From positions 224,153-255,869 of the forward strand of contig WELA01002449.1 of the NCBI GenBank assembly GCA_009602735.1: a stretch of 31,717 bases of DNA, read 5' to 3'. A program made the translations under genes and the position numbers. Of this stretch, positions 10,224-18,566 are shown in pieces; position 1 is the first letter of the stretch, and each line of letters starts with the position of its first letter. The notes under the pieces are model-generated. The model was not told where the DNA came from, made no database searches, and saw nothing but the letters and a program-made list of their open reading frames with translations. The DNA is from Mesotaenium endlicherianum (lineage: Eukaryota > Streptophyta > Zygnematophyceae > Zygnematales > Mesotaeniaceae).

Positions 10224-10331
10224 CTGCACATGTAACCAGGGCACAAGTTAGTAGGATATGGACCTTTGTCATAGGGATTGCAGGAAGTATGTTAGTATTT
10301 AGTATAGTGGCTTCGCTGCTGTTTACCTTAC
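10224..10331 (-). other. Candidate intron before ORF3 of retrotransposon B
   Basis: On the minus strand: candidate donors CCT|GTAAGG (10331) or AAG|GTAAAC (10326), a perfect TACTAAC branch-site motif (10253-10247), then TGCAG|G (ending 10224) one base before the ORF3 ATG. The branch A lies about 24 nt from the acceptor, as expected. Splicing would remove two upstream ATGs. Element C has an intron-like interval of the same length in the same place. The donor could instead lie far upstream, as in retroviral env messages. Confidence 0.5.
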
Positions 10332-10427
10332 AGGATGATTGCTAAAAGTTGACGTAGTTGCGATGCGCTACACATAAACGTATGAGTGTGTTTTTATCGC
10401 TCTCGCTCACTAACTGTCATATATTTT

Positions 10428-10442
10428 CCCCTCCAACTTAAA
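10428..10442 (-). other. Internal polypurine-tract-like motif between pol and ORF3 (B)
   Basis: On the minus strand TTTAAGTTGGAGGGG, sharing a 13-nt core with the true tract at 8447-8433. It lies about 50 nt after the pol stop and marks the point where B and C stop aligning. Confidence 0.65.
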
Positions 10443-10489
10443 TGGAGACAGGACCGCCTGTCACCTTCCCGTGTCAACTGAAATGACAG

Positions 10490-13400
10490 TTATGGAGGGA
10501 CTCCAGCGGCCCGAAGGTGGAACCGTGTCAACGCCCCTTTGGCATTGGTCAAGTGGTCCTTAAACTCCCAAGTGTCCCCAGAGGCATCGTAACCCTTCCA
10601 TCGAATGAGGTATTTCATGACATATTTAGACGATCGACGGACCGAGCGAGCGTCTAAAATCTCATCGACCTCATATTCCTCAGGGTCGCCGTCCCGGACA
10701 GCGGGGACCGGTCCCGGTTGGACAGGGAACCGACCTGTGAACAGTGTATCACCTTTGATGTACGGTTCCAGGAAGGAGACATTAAAGACCGGGTGCCCCT
10801 TGTATTCAGCTGACATGTTCAGTTTGTAAGCATTCTGACCGACACGACGGACCACCGAATATGGACCGACCCAGACAGGGCCAAGCTTTTTCTTGACCAC
10901 ACCAGGGAGGTACAGGTGCTGAGAATGCAGTTTGACTAAATCCCCCTTGGAAAATGTCAGTTCCCGACGGTGTTGATTAGCGTATTTTTGTTGGTTTTCT
11001 TGGGCCGTGTGCAAGTTTCGTTGGACTTCTGACAGGGTGTCAGCAAACTCCTGAGTTAACTGGAGGGAGACCGGGTTGTCAATCCCTTCAGGGTGAGTTA
11101 AAGATTCCCCTAGCACATCTAGAGGAGACTTAGGGACTCTACCCAGGCTGAGTTCAAAAGGAGTTTTGCCCGTTGACGCGTGCACCGCACTGTTGACCGC
11201 AAACTGAATTTGAGGCAACAGGTCATCCCAATTATCTTGTTTTTGGTTAATATATGCTCTCAGCACCTCCTGCAGAACTCGGTTAGTTCTTTCAGTCTGC
11301 CCATCAGTCTGAGGGTGGTTTGCTGTGCTGAGCAGCTGTTTGACTCCCATTAACCCCATTAAAGCTCTCCAGAACTTAGAGGTGAATTTTGAGTCTCTGT
11401 CTGAGATGATATTAGAAGGGAGCCCATGTTGGCATACTACATGGTTGTAAAACTGTCTCGCTGTTTCGAGTGCAGTCACTTTGACAGTTGTGGGGATAAA
11501 AATGACCATTTTTGTCAGTTTATCCACGACTACCAGTATTGAATCATGCCCGTTGGCAGTTCTTGGTAGTGAGACCACCCAGTCCATGGATATAGTTTCC
11601 CAGCGTCCCGCTGGGATGGGTAGCGGTTGCAAGAGACCTCCGGGTGGTGTGTGCCGAGACTTATTTCTCTGACACTGGTCACAGGACTTGACATATTTCA
11701 AGACCTCCCGGGGTAACCCCTCCCAATGATAATGTTTTGCCAGTTTGCCAACAGTTTTGGCCTGCCCCAAATGTCCACCCAGGAGACTGTCATGAGCTTG
11801 ACTCAGTAAGAGAGACCTTATTTCCAAGTTATTAGGAATGACCAGCTTCAGCCTGCCTGAAGTGGTTTCAGTCACCCAGACCCCTCCCTTGAGCTTATAC
11901 CCGAGTGCAGTAGCACGACACACACCAGTAGTGGGGCTGGGCTCAAATGTTGGGTCAGAAAGGTAGGCTTTCCTAAGTTGTTCAAGGAAGGACTTTTTCA
12001 CCTTTAGTGAAGTGAGTGCACACAGGACTTTATCTACAGCATGCTGACTAAAGTTCCTTTCTTGCAAGTCAGGTCTTCTAGAGAGTGCATCAGCAGGATT
12101 CAACTTCCCTGGTTTGTAGTCGATCTGGACTTGGAACTGCTCCAGCATCTGGCTCCAGCGGTTCTCCCTCCTCGACAGCTTGGACTTCTTCTGAAAGTGG
12201 GTCAGAGCTAGATGATCTGTAATCACCTTAAAAGCTTTACCATGTAAGTATGCTCTCCACTGTTTGAGTACATGAATGATAGCTAGCAGCTCTTTATCAT
12301 GCACTGAGTAATTAATCTCCGCTGGATTAAATTTCATAGACTCATACAACACAGGATGCCACTCCTGCCGTACCTTACCATCCTTTGTGGTTTTGTCAGC
12401 AGGCTGCAACAAAATAGCACCCATGGCAAAATCAGAGGCATCAGTAACCACCTGCACCGGTTTGCTGGGGTCATACACGGCTAGCACTGGGGCAGAACAA
12501 AGGGCATCTTTAAGGGTCTGGAAGGCAGCCTGCTGCTCTTCCCCCCACACATACCCGATGTCTTTCTTAGTAAGGTCAGTCAGTTTACTGGCCTTTGTGG
12601 AATAATTCTCAATAAATCTCCTATAGTAGTTAGCCAACCCGAGGAAGGATCTAACTTCAGAGACAGACTGTGGTACTGGCCAGTCCCTTATGGTCTGGAC
12701 TTTCTTAGGATCCACACTGATGCCCTCTTTACTGACAACGTGGCCTAAGAATTCAATACTTTCCTTAAAGAAATCACACTTGCTCATTTTAGCATACAAG
12801 TGATTTTTCCGCAGAGTGTCCAGCACTTTCTTTAAGTGTTCAGTGTGCTGAGCTTCATCTTTAGAGAAAATTAAAATATCATCCAGGAAAACTTGCACAA
12901 ACTTATCCAAATAAGGTCTGAAAATGTCATTCATAGCACCCATAAAGGTAGCAGGAGCATTAGTCAGTCCAAATGGCATCACGTTGAACTCATAGTGTCC
13001 ATAACGTGTGCGGAAAGCAGTCTTGTGTTCATCCCCCTCAGCAATTCTGATTTGATGATAACCACTCTTGAGATCTATCTTACTGAACACCTTAGCGCCA
13101 GACAGGGTATCAAGCAAGTCCTCGATCCTGGGTAAAGCATACTTGTTCTTTACTGTAATTCTGTTCAGGGCTCTGTAATCCACACACATCCGCATACTGC
13201 CATCCTTTTTCTTAACAAATAGGATAGGTGCGCCGTACGGTGATTTACTGGGAGAAATGTAACCATTTTCCTCCAGCTCTGCAATCTGTGTTTTCAACTC
13301 CTCGCTCTCCAAATAAGACAAGCCATAAGTGCGTTGCCAGGGTGGCTGGCTACCAGGTAATAGATCAATCCTATGATCTACTTCCCTTTTAGGGGGTAGT

Positions 13401-14206
13401 CCTGGAGGCATGTTAAACACATCAGTGTACTGAGCAACAATTTTTGCAGCAGTAGGGTGCTCCGGAGGGCTTACCTTTTTCTCAACCACTTCTTCAGGTT
13501 GAGGAGGTACCTCTCTTAGCAGCAGACAGAACATTCTGTCTTCCTTCTGGTTCCAGCTTTTGACGAACTCCATTGCATTCAGCAACTTGCATCCTTCTGG
13601 AAGCCTCTTCTTTTCCTTCATTTGCCATCCACACAGGACAAGAGGAAGAGCACTGGTGGGTGCCAAGTCAGTCTGCCCATCACTGGCTCCTCTCACTTTA
13701 ACTGTACCTCTGCTCCAACACACTTCAGCTTGATGTCTATTAAGCCAGGACCTGCCTAGCACGAGATCATAAAAGCCAGTGTTGAGTACCTCAAATGTAA
13801 GCGTTTCAGTTAGAACTGCAATGCCAGAACCTAACTGGACCTCAATAGGCTTGGTTATAACTCCTCCCGGGATACTTGAGGCATCTCCAAGGAATATTTT
13901 TCTATTCCCTTGGGTGACAGTAGGCAGCCTTAGCCGCTTAACTAAGTCCTTGTGAATAAAAGTATGTGACGCCCCTCCGTCAACAAATGCCCTCACCTTC
14001 CTACCTGCAATCATGCAATGCAGTAGGATAGGGGGGACTGTCTTTTCCTGACTTTCGCATTGTTCTCCTGACGTAGCAAAGAAATGTTGGACATCAGGTG
14101 GAACAAGAGCATCCAGAGTGTGCACTCTCTGGACGTCTATATTACTGATGGTCTCCTTTATCTGTTTGTCAGGCATGCATAGTGAATCCAGTTCAGCAGG
14201 ACCCAT
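10490..14206 (-). CDS. pol: Pol polyprotein of retrotransposon B (PR-RT-RNase H-IN-chromodomain), intact
   Basis: 1238 residues from the first ATG; the frame is open up to 14293, where a -1 shift from gag would enter it. Protease: [11 protein letters not shown] (74-84), with DGG in place of the usual [21 protein letters not shown] (D378) and VFLDDILIF (D442, D443). RNase H: TDAS (D589), DKEL (E639), TDHLAL (D664), closing with ADALSR. Integrase: HHCC finger H805, H812, C842, C845; catalytic D875 (SMDWV), D936 (SDRDSKF) and E972 ([10 protein letters not shown]), the last two separated by 35 residues as in the DD35E class. Chromodomain: about 1176-1230 ([15 protein letters not shown]), a reader likely to steer integration to marked chromatin. 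All catalytic residues are present, so the enzyme could be active. Confidence 0.96.
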   Translation of the reverse strand: MGPAELDSLCMPDKQIKETISNIDVQRVHTLDALVPPDVQHFFATSGEQCESQEKTVPPILLHCMIAGRKVRAFVDGGASHTFIHKDLVKRLRLPTVTQGNRKIFLGDASSIPGGVITKPIEVQLGSGIAVLTETLTFEVLNTGFYDLVLGRSWLNRHQAEVCWSRGTVKVRGASDGQTDLAPTSALPLVLCGWQMKEKKRLPEGCKLLNAMEFVKSWNQKEDRMFCLLLREVPPQPEEVVEKKVSPPEHPTAAKIVAQYTDVFNMPPGLPPKREVDHRIDLLPGSQPPWQRTYGLSYLESEELKTQIAELEENGYISPSKSPYGAPILFVKKKDGSMRMCVDYRALNRITVKNKYALPRIEDLLDTLSGAKVFSKIDLKSGYHQIRIAEGDEHKTAFRTRYGHYEFNVMPFGLTNAPATFMGAMNDIFRPYLDKFVQVFLDDILIFSKDEAQHTEHLKKVLDTLRKNHLYAKMSKCDFFKESIEFLGHVVSKEGISVDPKKVQTIRDWPVPQSVSEVRSFLGLANYYRRFIENYSTKASKLTDLTKKDIGYVWGEEQQAAFQTLKDALCSAPVLAVYDPSKPVQVVTDASDFAMGAILLQPADKTTKDGKVRQEWHPVLYESMKFNPAEINYSVHDKELLAIIHVLKQWRAYLHGKAFKVITDHLALTHFQKKSKLSRRENRWSQMLEQFQVQIDYKPGKLNPADALSRRPDLQERNFSQHAVDKVLCALTSLKVKKSFLEQLRKAYLSDPTFEPSPTTGVCRATALGYKLKGGVWVTETTSGRLKLVIPNNLEIRSLLLSQAHDSLLGGHLGQAKTVGKLAKHYHWEGLPREVLKYVKSCDQCQRNKSRHTPPGGLLQPLPIPAGRWETISMDWVVSLPRTANGHDSILVVVDKLTKMVIFIPTTVKVTALETARQFYNHVVCQHGLPSNIISDRDSKFTSKFWRALMGLMGVKQLLSTANHPQTDGQTERTNRVLQEVLRAYINQKQDNWDDLLPQIQFAVNSAVHASTGKTPFELSLGRVPKSPLDVLGESLTHPEGIDNPVSLQLTQEFADTLSEVQRNLHTAQENQQKYANQHRRELTFSKGDLVKLHSQHLYLPGVVKKKLGPVWVGPYSVVRRVGQNAYKLNMSAEYKGHPVFNVSFLEPYIKGDTLFTGRFPVQPGPVPAVRDGDPEEYEVDEILDARSVRRSSKYVMKYLIRWKGYDASGDTWEFKDHLTNAKGALTRFHLRAAGVPP

Positions 14207-14257
14207 AATACCTGCTACGAGGGCAGCTAGTGACGACTCACTATCTCTAGCATCCTC

Positions 14258-14299
14258 ACAGTCAGTAGACTGGATTACTGACTGTTGCTGTCTTTTAAA
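14258..14299 (-). promoter_or_regulatory. Candidate -1 ribosomal frameshift signal, gag-pol of retrotransposon B
   Basis: On the minus strand the slippery heptamer T TTA AAA (14299-14293) is in register with the gag codons for Leu486 and Lys487. After a 7-nt spacer there is a perfect 10-bp hairpin: ACAGTCAGTA (14285-14276), 8-nt loop, TACTGACTGT (14267-14258). The gag stop TAA (14277-14275) lies at the hairpin top. The -1 frame is open from here into pol. Heptamer, spacer and stem are as expected for programmed -1 frameshifting. Confidence 0.75.
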
Positions 14300-15753
14300 G
14301 GCTGGTCTTTTCTCTCGACCTTAGGCAGGTGCTTGACCGGACACTGTTCTCTGTAGTGGCCTTTCTGCTGACAATGGTAGCAAGTAGATTTTGCTGAGGC
14401 TGGTCTCGGCTTAGTCCTACCACCACCCCTTCCATAGCCACCTCGAGAGGGACCACCTCTACCTCTAGACTGAATAGCATTGTACTCATACTCATATTCA
14501 TCACCCTGATTATCCTCAGCCTGGTCTCCTTCAACTGCATTGTAGGAACCGTGGGGCTTTTTGACAATCTTAGACACCAAAGCGTTACTCTGGCGCTTGT
14601 GATTGAACTGCTGCTGATCCCAGGCGTCAGCATCCTGGATCAAGTCAGCCAGTTTCTCATACTTTTTCTCAGCAAAATGACCAGAGACCTCGGATTTCAA
14701 GCCATACCTGAAGTATGCTATCCTATACCGTTCTGGCAAATCAGGCTGCTTCATCATGTTCTCTTGGAACTTTTGAGCAAACTCAGCAACTGAAGTGGTC
14801 TGCTTCAGTGTCAGGGAGATCATCGCATAGATAGCTTTCTCCTGCTGGTTGATGACATCAAACTTCTCATGCAACTTCTCGACAAACTCTACCCACGTAG
14901 GGTCACCGAGTTGCCGAGCCTTACGCTCTTCCTTCCAGTAAAGCCACCAGTCTGCGGCACTGCCTTTCAGTAGCGCACCGGTGTGCCTGACCTTCTCGTA
15001 ATCTTGCAGTTCTGGGTAGTTCTCCAGCCACTGCTCAACATCCGCGAGAAACTTGATCAGGTAATATTTTCTGTTTCCCTCAGGATCATAGTCCTGGGGA
15101 GGTTTCGGCTTGGGCTTACTAGGCCCTCGGCCACCACCACTAGTGGTGTGAGACCCCAGTTGGTCTCTGTCCCGGAGTAGGGACATTATGATTCTTTTGT
15201 CCTCCTGCTGGGACTGATACATGGTCGCCATTTGCGACTGCATCTGAACGAACAATGCTCCCAAGTCTACATTTTGGGGTGGTAGATTAGCAAATGCAGC
15301 AGCAGCATTGGCATCTACTCGCTGAGTAGTGTCCTCAACAATCCCTCTTGCTCCTGCAGCAGCAATTCCTGCCGCATTCAGCCGGTCACGTATTTGACCT
15401 AGGGGTACATTGAGTTGTACGGCAGGAGGTGGGTTCAGAACATTGGCCCTTGATGCCATAAGTTCTTCAACAGTGCGCTCGTCAGCTGGCTGTCCTTCCC
15501 TCCTTTGTATATCTTCAGCGGCCTTTGCTACTTGTTCAGCTTCTAGTCTGGCTATCTCCTCCTCAGCTTGCTGAGCTGCGACTGAGGCAATAGCAGCTGC
15601 CTCATCTGCAGCCTCCCTAGCTGCAGTATCCGCTACTGCTTCCGAATAGGTACGGTTTCCCGCTACATGGCTTTCCGCCTGGTTTTCGACATTCTCGTTA
15701 TCCTGGTTCTCCATGTCTCGGGAGTTGCTAGTTTGAGACCTTGTCCTTACCAT
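14275..15753 (-). CDS. gag: Gag of retrotransposon B, intact
   Basis: 492 residues, ATG at 15753 just after the primer binding site. Residues 1-110 are acidic and Ala/Glu-rich with heptad-like character. The middle (about 215-390) matches the retrotransposon gag/capsid pattern: [14 protein letters not shown], then [12 protein letters not shown], then [13 protein letters not shown], then [10 protein letters not shown]. Next comes an Arg/Gly-rich segment ([16 protein letters not shown]) and one zinc knuckle CX2CX4HX4C ([14 protein letters not shown], 458-471). Gag forms the particle and binds element RNA. Translation ends at TAA unless ribosomes slip at residues 486-487 into pol. Confidence 0.95.
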   Translation of the reverse strand: MVRTRSQTSNSRDMENQDNENVENQAESHVAGNRTYSEAVADTAAREAADEAAAIASVAAQQAEEEIARLEAEQVAKAAEDIQRREGQPADERTVEELMASRANVLNPPPAVQLNVPLGQIRDRLNAAGIAAAGARGIVEDTTQRVDANAAAAFANLPPQNVDLGALFVQMQSQMATMYQSQQEDKRIIMSLLRDRDQLGSHTTSGGGRGPSKPKPKPPQDYDPEGNRKYYLIKFLADVEQWLENYPELQDYEKVRHTGALLKGSAADWWLYWKEERKARQLGDPTWVEFVEKLHEKFDVINQQEKAIYAMISLTLKQTTSVAEFAQKFQENMMKQPDLPERYRIAYFRYGLKSEVSGHFAEKKYEKLADLIQDADAWDQQQFNHKRQSNALVSKIVKKPHGSYNAVEGDQAEDNQGDEYEYEYNAIQSRGRGGPSRGGYGRGGGRTKPRPASAKSTCYHCQQKGHYREQCPVKHLPKVERKDQPLKDSNSQ

Positions 15754-15770
15754 ACAAAGAAGACTGTGAT

Positions 15771-15787
15771 AACTGCTCCGATACCAC
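15771..15787 (-). other. Primer binding site of retrotransposon B
   Basis: On the minus strand, one base after the 5' LTR, TGGTATCGGAGCAGTT resembles the complement of the 3' end of plant initiator Met tRNA (TGGTATC.GAGC core), the usual primer for plant Ty3/Gypsy elements. Confidence 0.75.
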
Positions 15788-16533
15788 TGAAATGAATCGA
15801 CTTACCAAATAGGCGATTAACAATTAATAAAGATCTTTATATCAGCAAGTAATCTTTATGGTAATTTCCGTTAACTGGTTAAACGGCAAAGGACAATACA
15901 CTAGCAGTGAATAATACTCGTAAGTCAAATGCGAGTAAACTAGCATCAATAATGCAAATCAGTAAACTCATACATAAGCAAGGTTAGAAGACAGTGCGTA
16001 TCAATGGCTTCTCGCCTTGGATTCAGATCTCTCTCAGTAAGCTGTACAAGAGAGTTGGCCTCGTTTCCGAATGCCGAACTCGAGAGCAATGCCTAGCATA
16101 TGTACATGGAATGAGTTTACTGTTCAACGGTCAGTGCGATGGCACCGCCTACCCGGGAGTTAACCACGTTGGTAGGACCTCGGTTAACCAAATCCACCGC
16201 CATCTCCCATCATCCCGAATAGCCATCCATCATGGGGATGTCATCTGGCCATTCATCTAGCAGGTGGTACTTAGATGCATATCAAGGCAGTTCGCTGCTA
16301 CCGAGCACGGAAGTCAGCTGGCTGTCAAAGAATGTGTCAGCAAGCTGACTTAAGTTGACTTCAGCCTGCTGCTTTTGGCCGAGTCATTAAACTGATAATT
16401 ATGTAAAGTCCAGCAGACTGATTATTAACTAAAGTTCAGCAGGCTGACTACTAACTAAAGTTCAGCAGGCTGAACTAAATTAACTATTATATTTAAATGA
16501 ATATTATATCTACTAATATACTGATTCATTACA
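15788..16533 (-). repeat. 5' LTR of retrotransposon B
   Basis: 746 bp. It is longer than the 3' LTR mainly because of an extra 26-bp unit at 16431-16456 containing GTTCAGCAGGCTGA. Other differences from the 3' LTR include a cluster at about 16260-16267 and scattered substitutions, roughly 3% in all. It should carry the promoter of B on its minus-strand U3; I see A/T-rich TATAAT/AAATATAA stretches but no clear single TATA box. Confidence 0.93.
16313..16475 (-). promoter_or_regulatory. Array of palindromic CAGC/GCTG motifs in the U3 of B
   Basis: Repeated near-palindromes lie in the enhancer part of the LTR: GTCAGCTGGCTG, GTCAGCAAGCTGAC, TTCAGCCTGCTG, GTCCAGCAGACTG and two copies of AGTTCAGCAGGCTGA (the second running on to AAC). 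The last form is a 7-bp inverted repeat with a 2-nt centre (GTTCAGC-AG-GCTGAAC). Equivalent arrays occur in the LTRs at 8250-8375, 21683-21830 and 29225-29360. They look like dimeric protein-binding sites; the protein is unknown. Confidence 0.45.
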
Positions 16534-16538
16534 CACGG
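16534..16538 (+). repeat. Target site duplication of retrotransposon B, right copy (CACGG)
   Basis: Exact match to 7709-7713, immediately after the right LTR. Confidence 0.95.
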
Positions 16539-17023
16539 GGTGCACCCGTAGCTTGATATACAGTTGCTTGATAGTTACGCCACCATGATGTTGCTGCTCC
16601 TCTAAGTAAGGTAACGGCAAAGGGAACGTAGTCCTCCTCGGGTACTTCAAGGAATGCGAGGTACGTTTCCACTTGGTAGAGCCATAAGTTCAAGTTGGCT
16701 CCTTTCCCGGGGTTGAAAGTGTTGGGTTTGCCGGGCTTGATGAGTTTCCTTGCTCTCGTAGGCTCTTGTGGAGGCGCTTGAGCCGTGGCTGGATTTGGAG
16801 CGTTGCTTGCAATAGGGGCAGTTATGGCAGCCATAGCTTCTCTTGACGCTTGTACGGTTGCTTCATAGGTGGCCAAGCCCACTTGGTTGTGGATAGCCAT
16901 TAGGAAGGCTGCCCACTCATTTGGGGGAACTCCTTGCGATGGGGTCAACCTTGCCAGAGCGGCTATCATGGGATCTGATGGTGCTCCTCTGTAACGTTTC
17001 TGCTTTTCGAGAGGATCTTTCCT
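16539..17023 (-). pseudogene. gag: Gag of retrotransposon A, middle part, cut by B
   Basis: Open on the minus strand from about 17023; the first in-frame ATG is at 16969, but the frame is open upstream of it. Visible: PSQGVPPNEWAAFLMAIHNQ, a Pro/Ala-rich linker, then the capsid-like start FNPGKGANLNLWLYQVETYL and GAATSWWRNY. The reading runs into the LTR of B. The remainder is at 7074-7713. The N-terminus may be at 18024, with the intervening 0.85 kb acting as an intron or insertion. Confidence 0.8.
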
Positions 17024-17886
17024 CGGTATTCAAGGAATACGTAAATGAAGTGGAAAGAAAATCTACATACTTGTGCAAATTGACAAATCCTCGAGAAAGC
17101 GAAAATGAAAACTAACGTAGAATGTGTGCTTGTGAGAGTTGCACTCACAATGACTCTGCAGGTATTTATACCTGCACGACGTGAGGCACTGGAGTGCATC
17201 GAGTCACCGCCTAGGGCACTGGTTCATGTCAATGAAAACAGGCAAAGGGGTACGACCCACTTTGGCTGAATGCTCGAAACACGCCGTTTGGCCGTTTGGA
17301 GACTTTTCGACGGTTTCCAAAAAACCGTTTCACGCCAAACGGGCGTTTTCGCGTTCTCGCGACTTTCCAAATAGTCGCGACTGTTTGCGGAGTCGCGTAC
17401 ACATGCTTTTTGTCATGAACCGGTAGTTATAAAAACTACTTCGCCAATCGGTTAGGTGTGAAGGTTTCAAAAGACAGGTCGCGGGTTCAAATCCGCTCGG
17501 ATGCAAAGTCGCTTTGCATATTATGTGTCGTTTGACTTTTACGACTATTTGTTTGTATTAACAACTGGTTGTAAATCCGAAATCTGTGACTGTGCATTAT
17601 CCGAAATAATGACAATCAAAGTAACTTAATCAAACAATTATTATTTAAGTCATCATCTCATAATTAATCAAAGTAACTTTATGAATAATTATGTCGTACT
17701 TTTGCGAAGTAGTCGAATTACGTTACGACGCTTCTTGCAATAGTATCTCGGTCATTTTGCCAATCGACGGGGAATTAATCGGCACACGCGTGTGGCGAAT
17801 AATTCAATGTGATGCAATCAATTATCAAATAATGTATGATAAATAGTATAACGTGTTTTAGGTAATCGGGAAAACGTCCCAAATAC
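17000..17886 (-). other. Non-coding interval inside the gag 5' region of A: possible intron or small insertion
   Basis: This interval separates the likely gag N-terminus (18024) from the gag body. On the minus strand, donor GGC|GTATTT (17886) and acceptor AAAGCAG|AAA (ending 17000) would join the two in frame, but both sites are ordinary. The interval holds a CpG-rich, hairpin-rich block (17270-17420) and a tRNA-like relic (17433-17505), and is otherwise A/T-rich. It could also be a short insertion whose ends I cannot define. Confidence 0.3.
17433..17505 (+). pseudogene. tRNA-like relic (A box and B box at tRNA spacing)
   Basis: B box GGTTCAAATCC (17484-17494) sits in a foldable T arm (GCGGG/CCGCT with one G-T pair, loop TTCAAAT). 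44 nt upstream is an A-box-like stretch (17440-17451) in a D arm that also folds (CGCC/GGTG, loop AATCGGTTA). The acceptor stem does not pair (AAACTAC against CGGATGC) and the anticodon stem is poor, so this is not a working tRNA. A tRNA-derived SINE fragment or an old tRNA pseudogene are both possible. Confidence 0.35.
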
Positions 17887-18024
17887 GCCTAAAAAGCTCA
17901 ATTTGCTACATCCTTGTGGTGGCAGATTTTCTTTATTGGGCTCTCCCGTCGGTGCTGGAGGAGGGTCTTTTAGAGGTGTATTGCCTCCTTCAAAAGCTTG
18001 TTGTTGATCTTGAGGATAGGCCAT
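17818..18024 (-). pseudogene. gag: Probable gag N-terminus of retrotransposon A
   Basis: ATG at 18024, about 20 nt after the primer binding site, the same spacing as the gag start of B. The first 40 residues are polar and Pro/Gln-rich (MAYPQDQQQAFEGG, then PPPAPTGEPNKENLPPQG) like disordered gag N-termini. The frame then degenerates into non-gag-like sequence up to the stop at 17818, consistent with readthrough into an intron or insertion. Confidence 0.45.
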
Positions 18025-18042
18025 CTTCTTGTGCTACCAAAG

Positions 18043-18061
18043 TGCCTGGCTCCAATACCAC
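18043..18061 (-). other. Primer binding site of retrotransposon A
   Basis: On the minus strand, one base after the 5' LTR, TGGTATTGGAGCCAGG matches the complement of plant initiator Met tRNA 3' sequence (TGGTATCAGAGCCAGG) at 14 of 16 positions. Confidence 0.8.
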
Positions 18062-18561
18062 TGTAGTGAAACAGATAGATGAAGTACTTAATGAAGTAGA
18101 ATACTTTATCTATTGAAGACTAGGATCTTTGAGCACAAGTGGTAGCTTCTTGAAAGAATGATAGCTTCTTGAGAGTTGATATATCTCTGGAATTTGGCAA
18201 GTACAAGAGTGATTCTAGAATGCCTTTCTAGTTTCTAGCTCTTGTCTATATACTTGCTACGTAAGTAATTTCTAAGGTGCATGTTAATGTGTTGGCACCC
18301 AACACATCCCAGAACTTGCCACCTCTTTCTAAAATAATGTACACATGTTCTTTTGACCTAAAGATGGCATATTTGACTTTTGCCACATGGAGTTCTTCTA
18401 GGTCCTTCCTCTAAATCTGAAAAGGCCTCAGAAGGTTCAAAGAACATGAACCCAGTCACTAGAGTATCTGTTCACACTTGACTGCACACAATATTACTCC
18501 AAAATTATTCAAAAACATTAAAATGAAAACTAACTAATGTGTTCTAAGTCATATCACTACA
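18062..18561 (-). repeat. 5' LTR of retrotransposon A
   Basis: 500 bp, TG...CA, roughly 8% different from 2269-2771, including a 3-bp deletion. On the minus strand it keeps the inverted repeat (arms 18287-18295 and 18299-18307) and a TATA box (TATATAGA, 18252-18245); the AATAAA signals of the other LTR are mutated here. Confidence 0.93.
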
Positions 18562-18566
18562 CAACT
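18562..18566 (+). repeat. Target site duplication of retrotransposon A, right copy (CAACT)
   Basis: Exact match to 2264-2268. With one copy and the element removed, the piggyBac transposase frame continues without a shift. Confidence 0.95.

Larger units (their letters stand above)
7714..16533 (-). mobile_element. Retrotransposon B: complete three-gene Ty3/Gypsy chromovirus inserted in gag of A
   Basis: 8.8 kb with LTRs at 7714-8432 and 15788-16533 and the duplication CACGG. On the minus strand: 5' LTR, primer binding site, gag (492 aa), pol in the -1 frame (1238 aa from its first ATG), internal polypurine-like motif, ORF3 (558 aa), polypurine tract, 3' LTR. All three genes are uninterrupted, so B could be autonomous. 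The two LTRs nevertheless differ by roughly 3% plus a 26-bp unit, more than expected for a fresh insertion. A near-identical sibling (D) starts at 28697, and a broken relative with a different ORF3 (C) at 21630. Confidence 0.95.
2269..18561 (-). mobile_element. Retrotransposon A: Ty3/Gypsy chromovirus, decayed, inserted in the piggyBac gene
   Basis: LTRs lie at 2269-2771 and 18062-18561, each starting TG and ending CA, with 8-bp terminal inverted repeats (TGTAGTGA/TCACTACA) and the 5-bp duplication CAACT outside. The element reads on the minus strand: 5' LTR on the right, primer binding site, gag, -1 pol with protease, RT, RNase H, integrase and chromodomain, polypurine tract, then the 3' LTR on the left. 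Retrotransposon B (7714-16533) interrupts gag; without B, A is about 7.5 kb. The two LTRs differ at roughly 8% of positions by eye, and pol has many stops, so A is the oldest retrotransposon here. Confidence 0.95.

Noticed and set aside
9902-10345. Long frame on the plus strand opposite the N-terminus of ORF3 (and its copy at 30887-31328)
   Set aside because: A shadow of the Glu/Lys-rich coiled-coil coding on the other strand; the Leu/Phe/Ser-rich product is its mirror image.
17433-17505. Functional tRNA gene
   Set aside because: The acceptor and anticodon stems do not pair; only D and T arms with promoter boxes remain.
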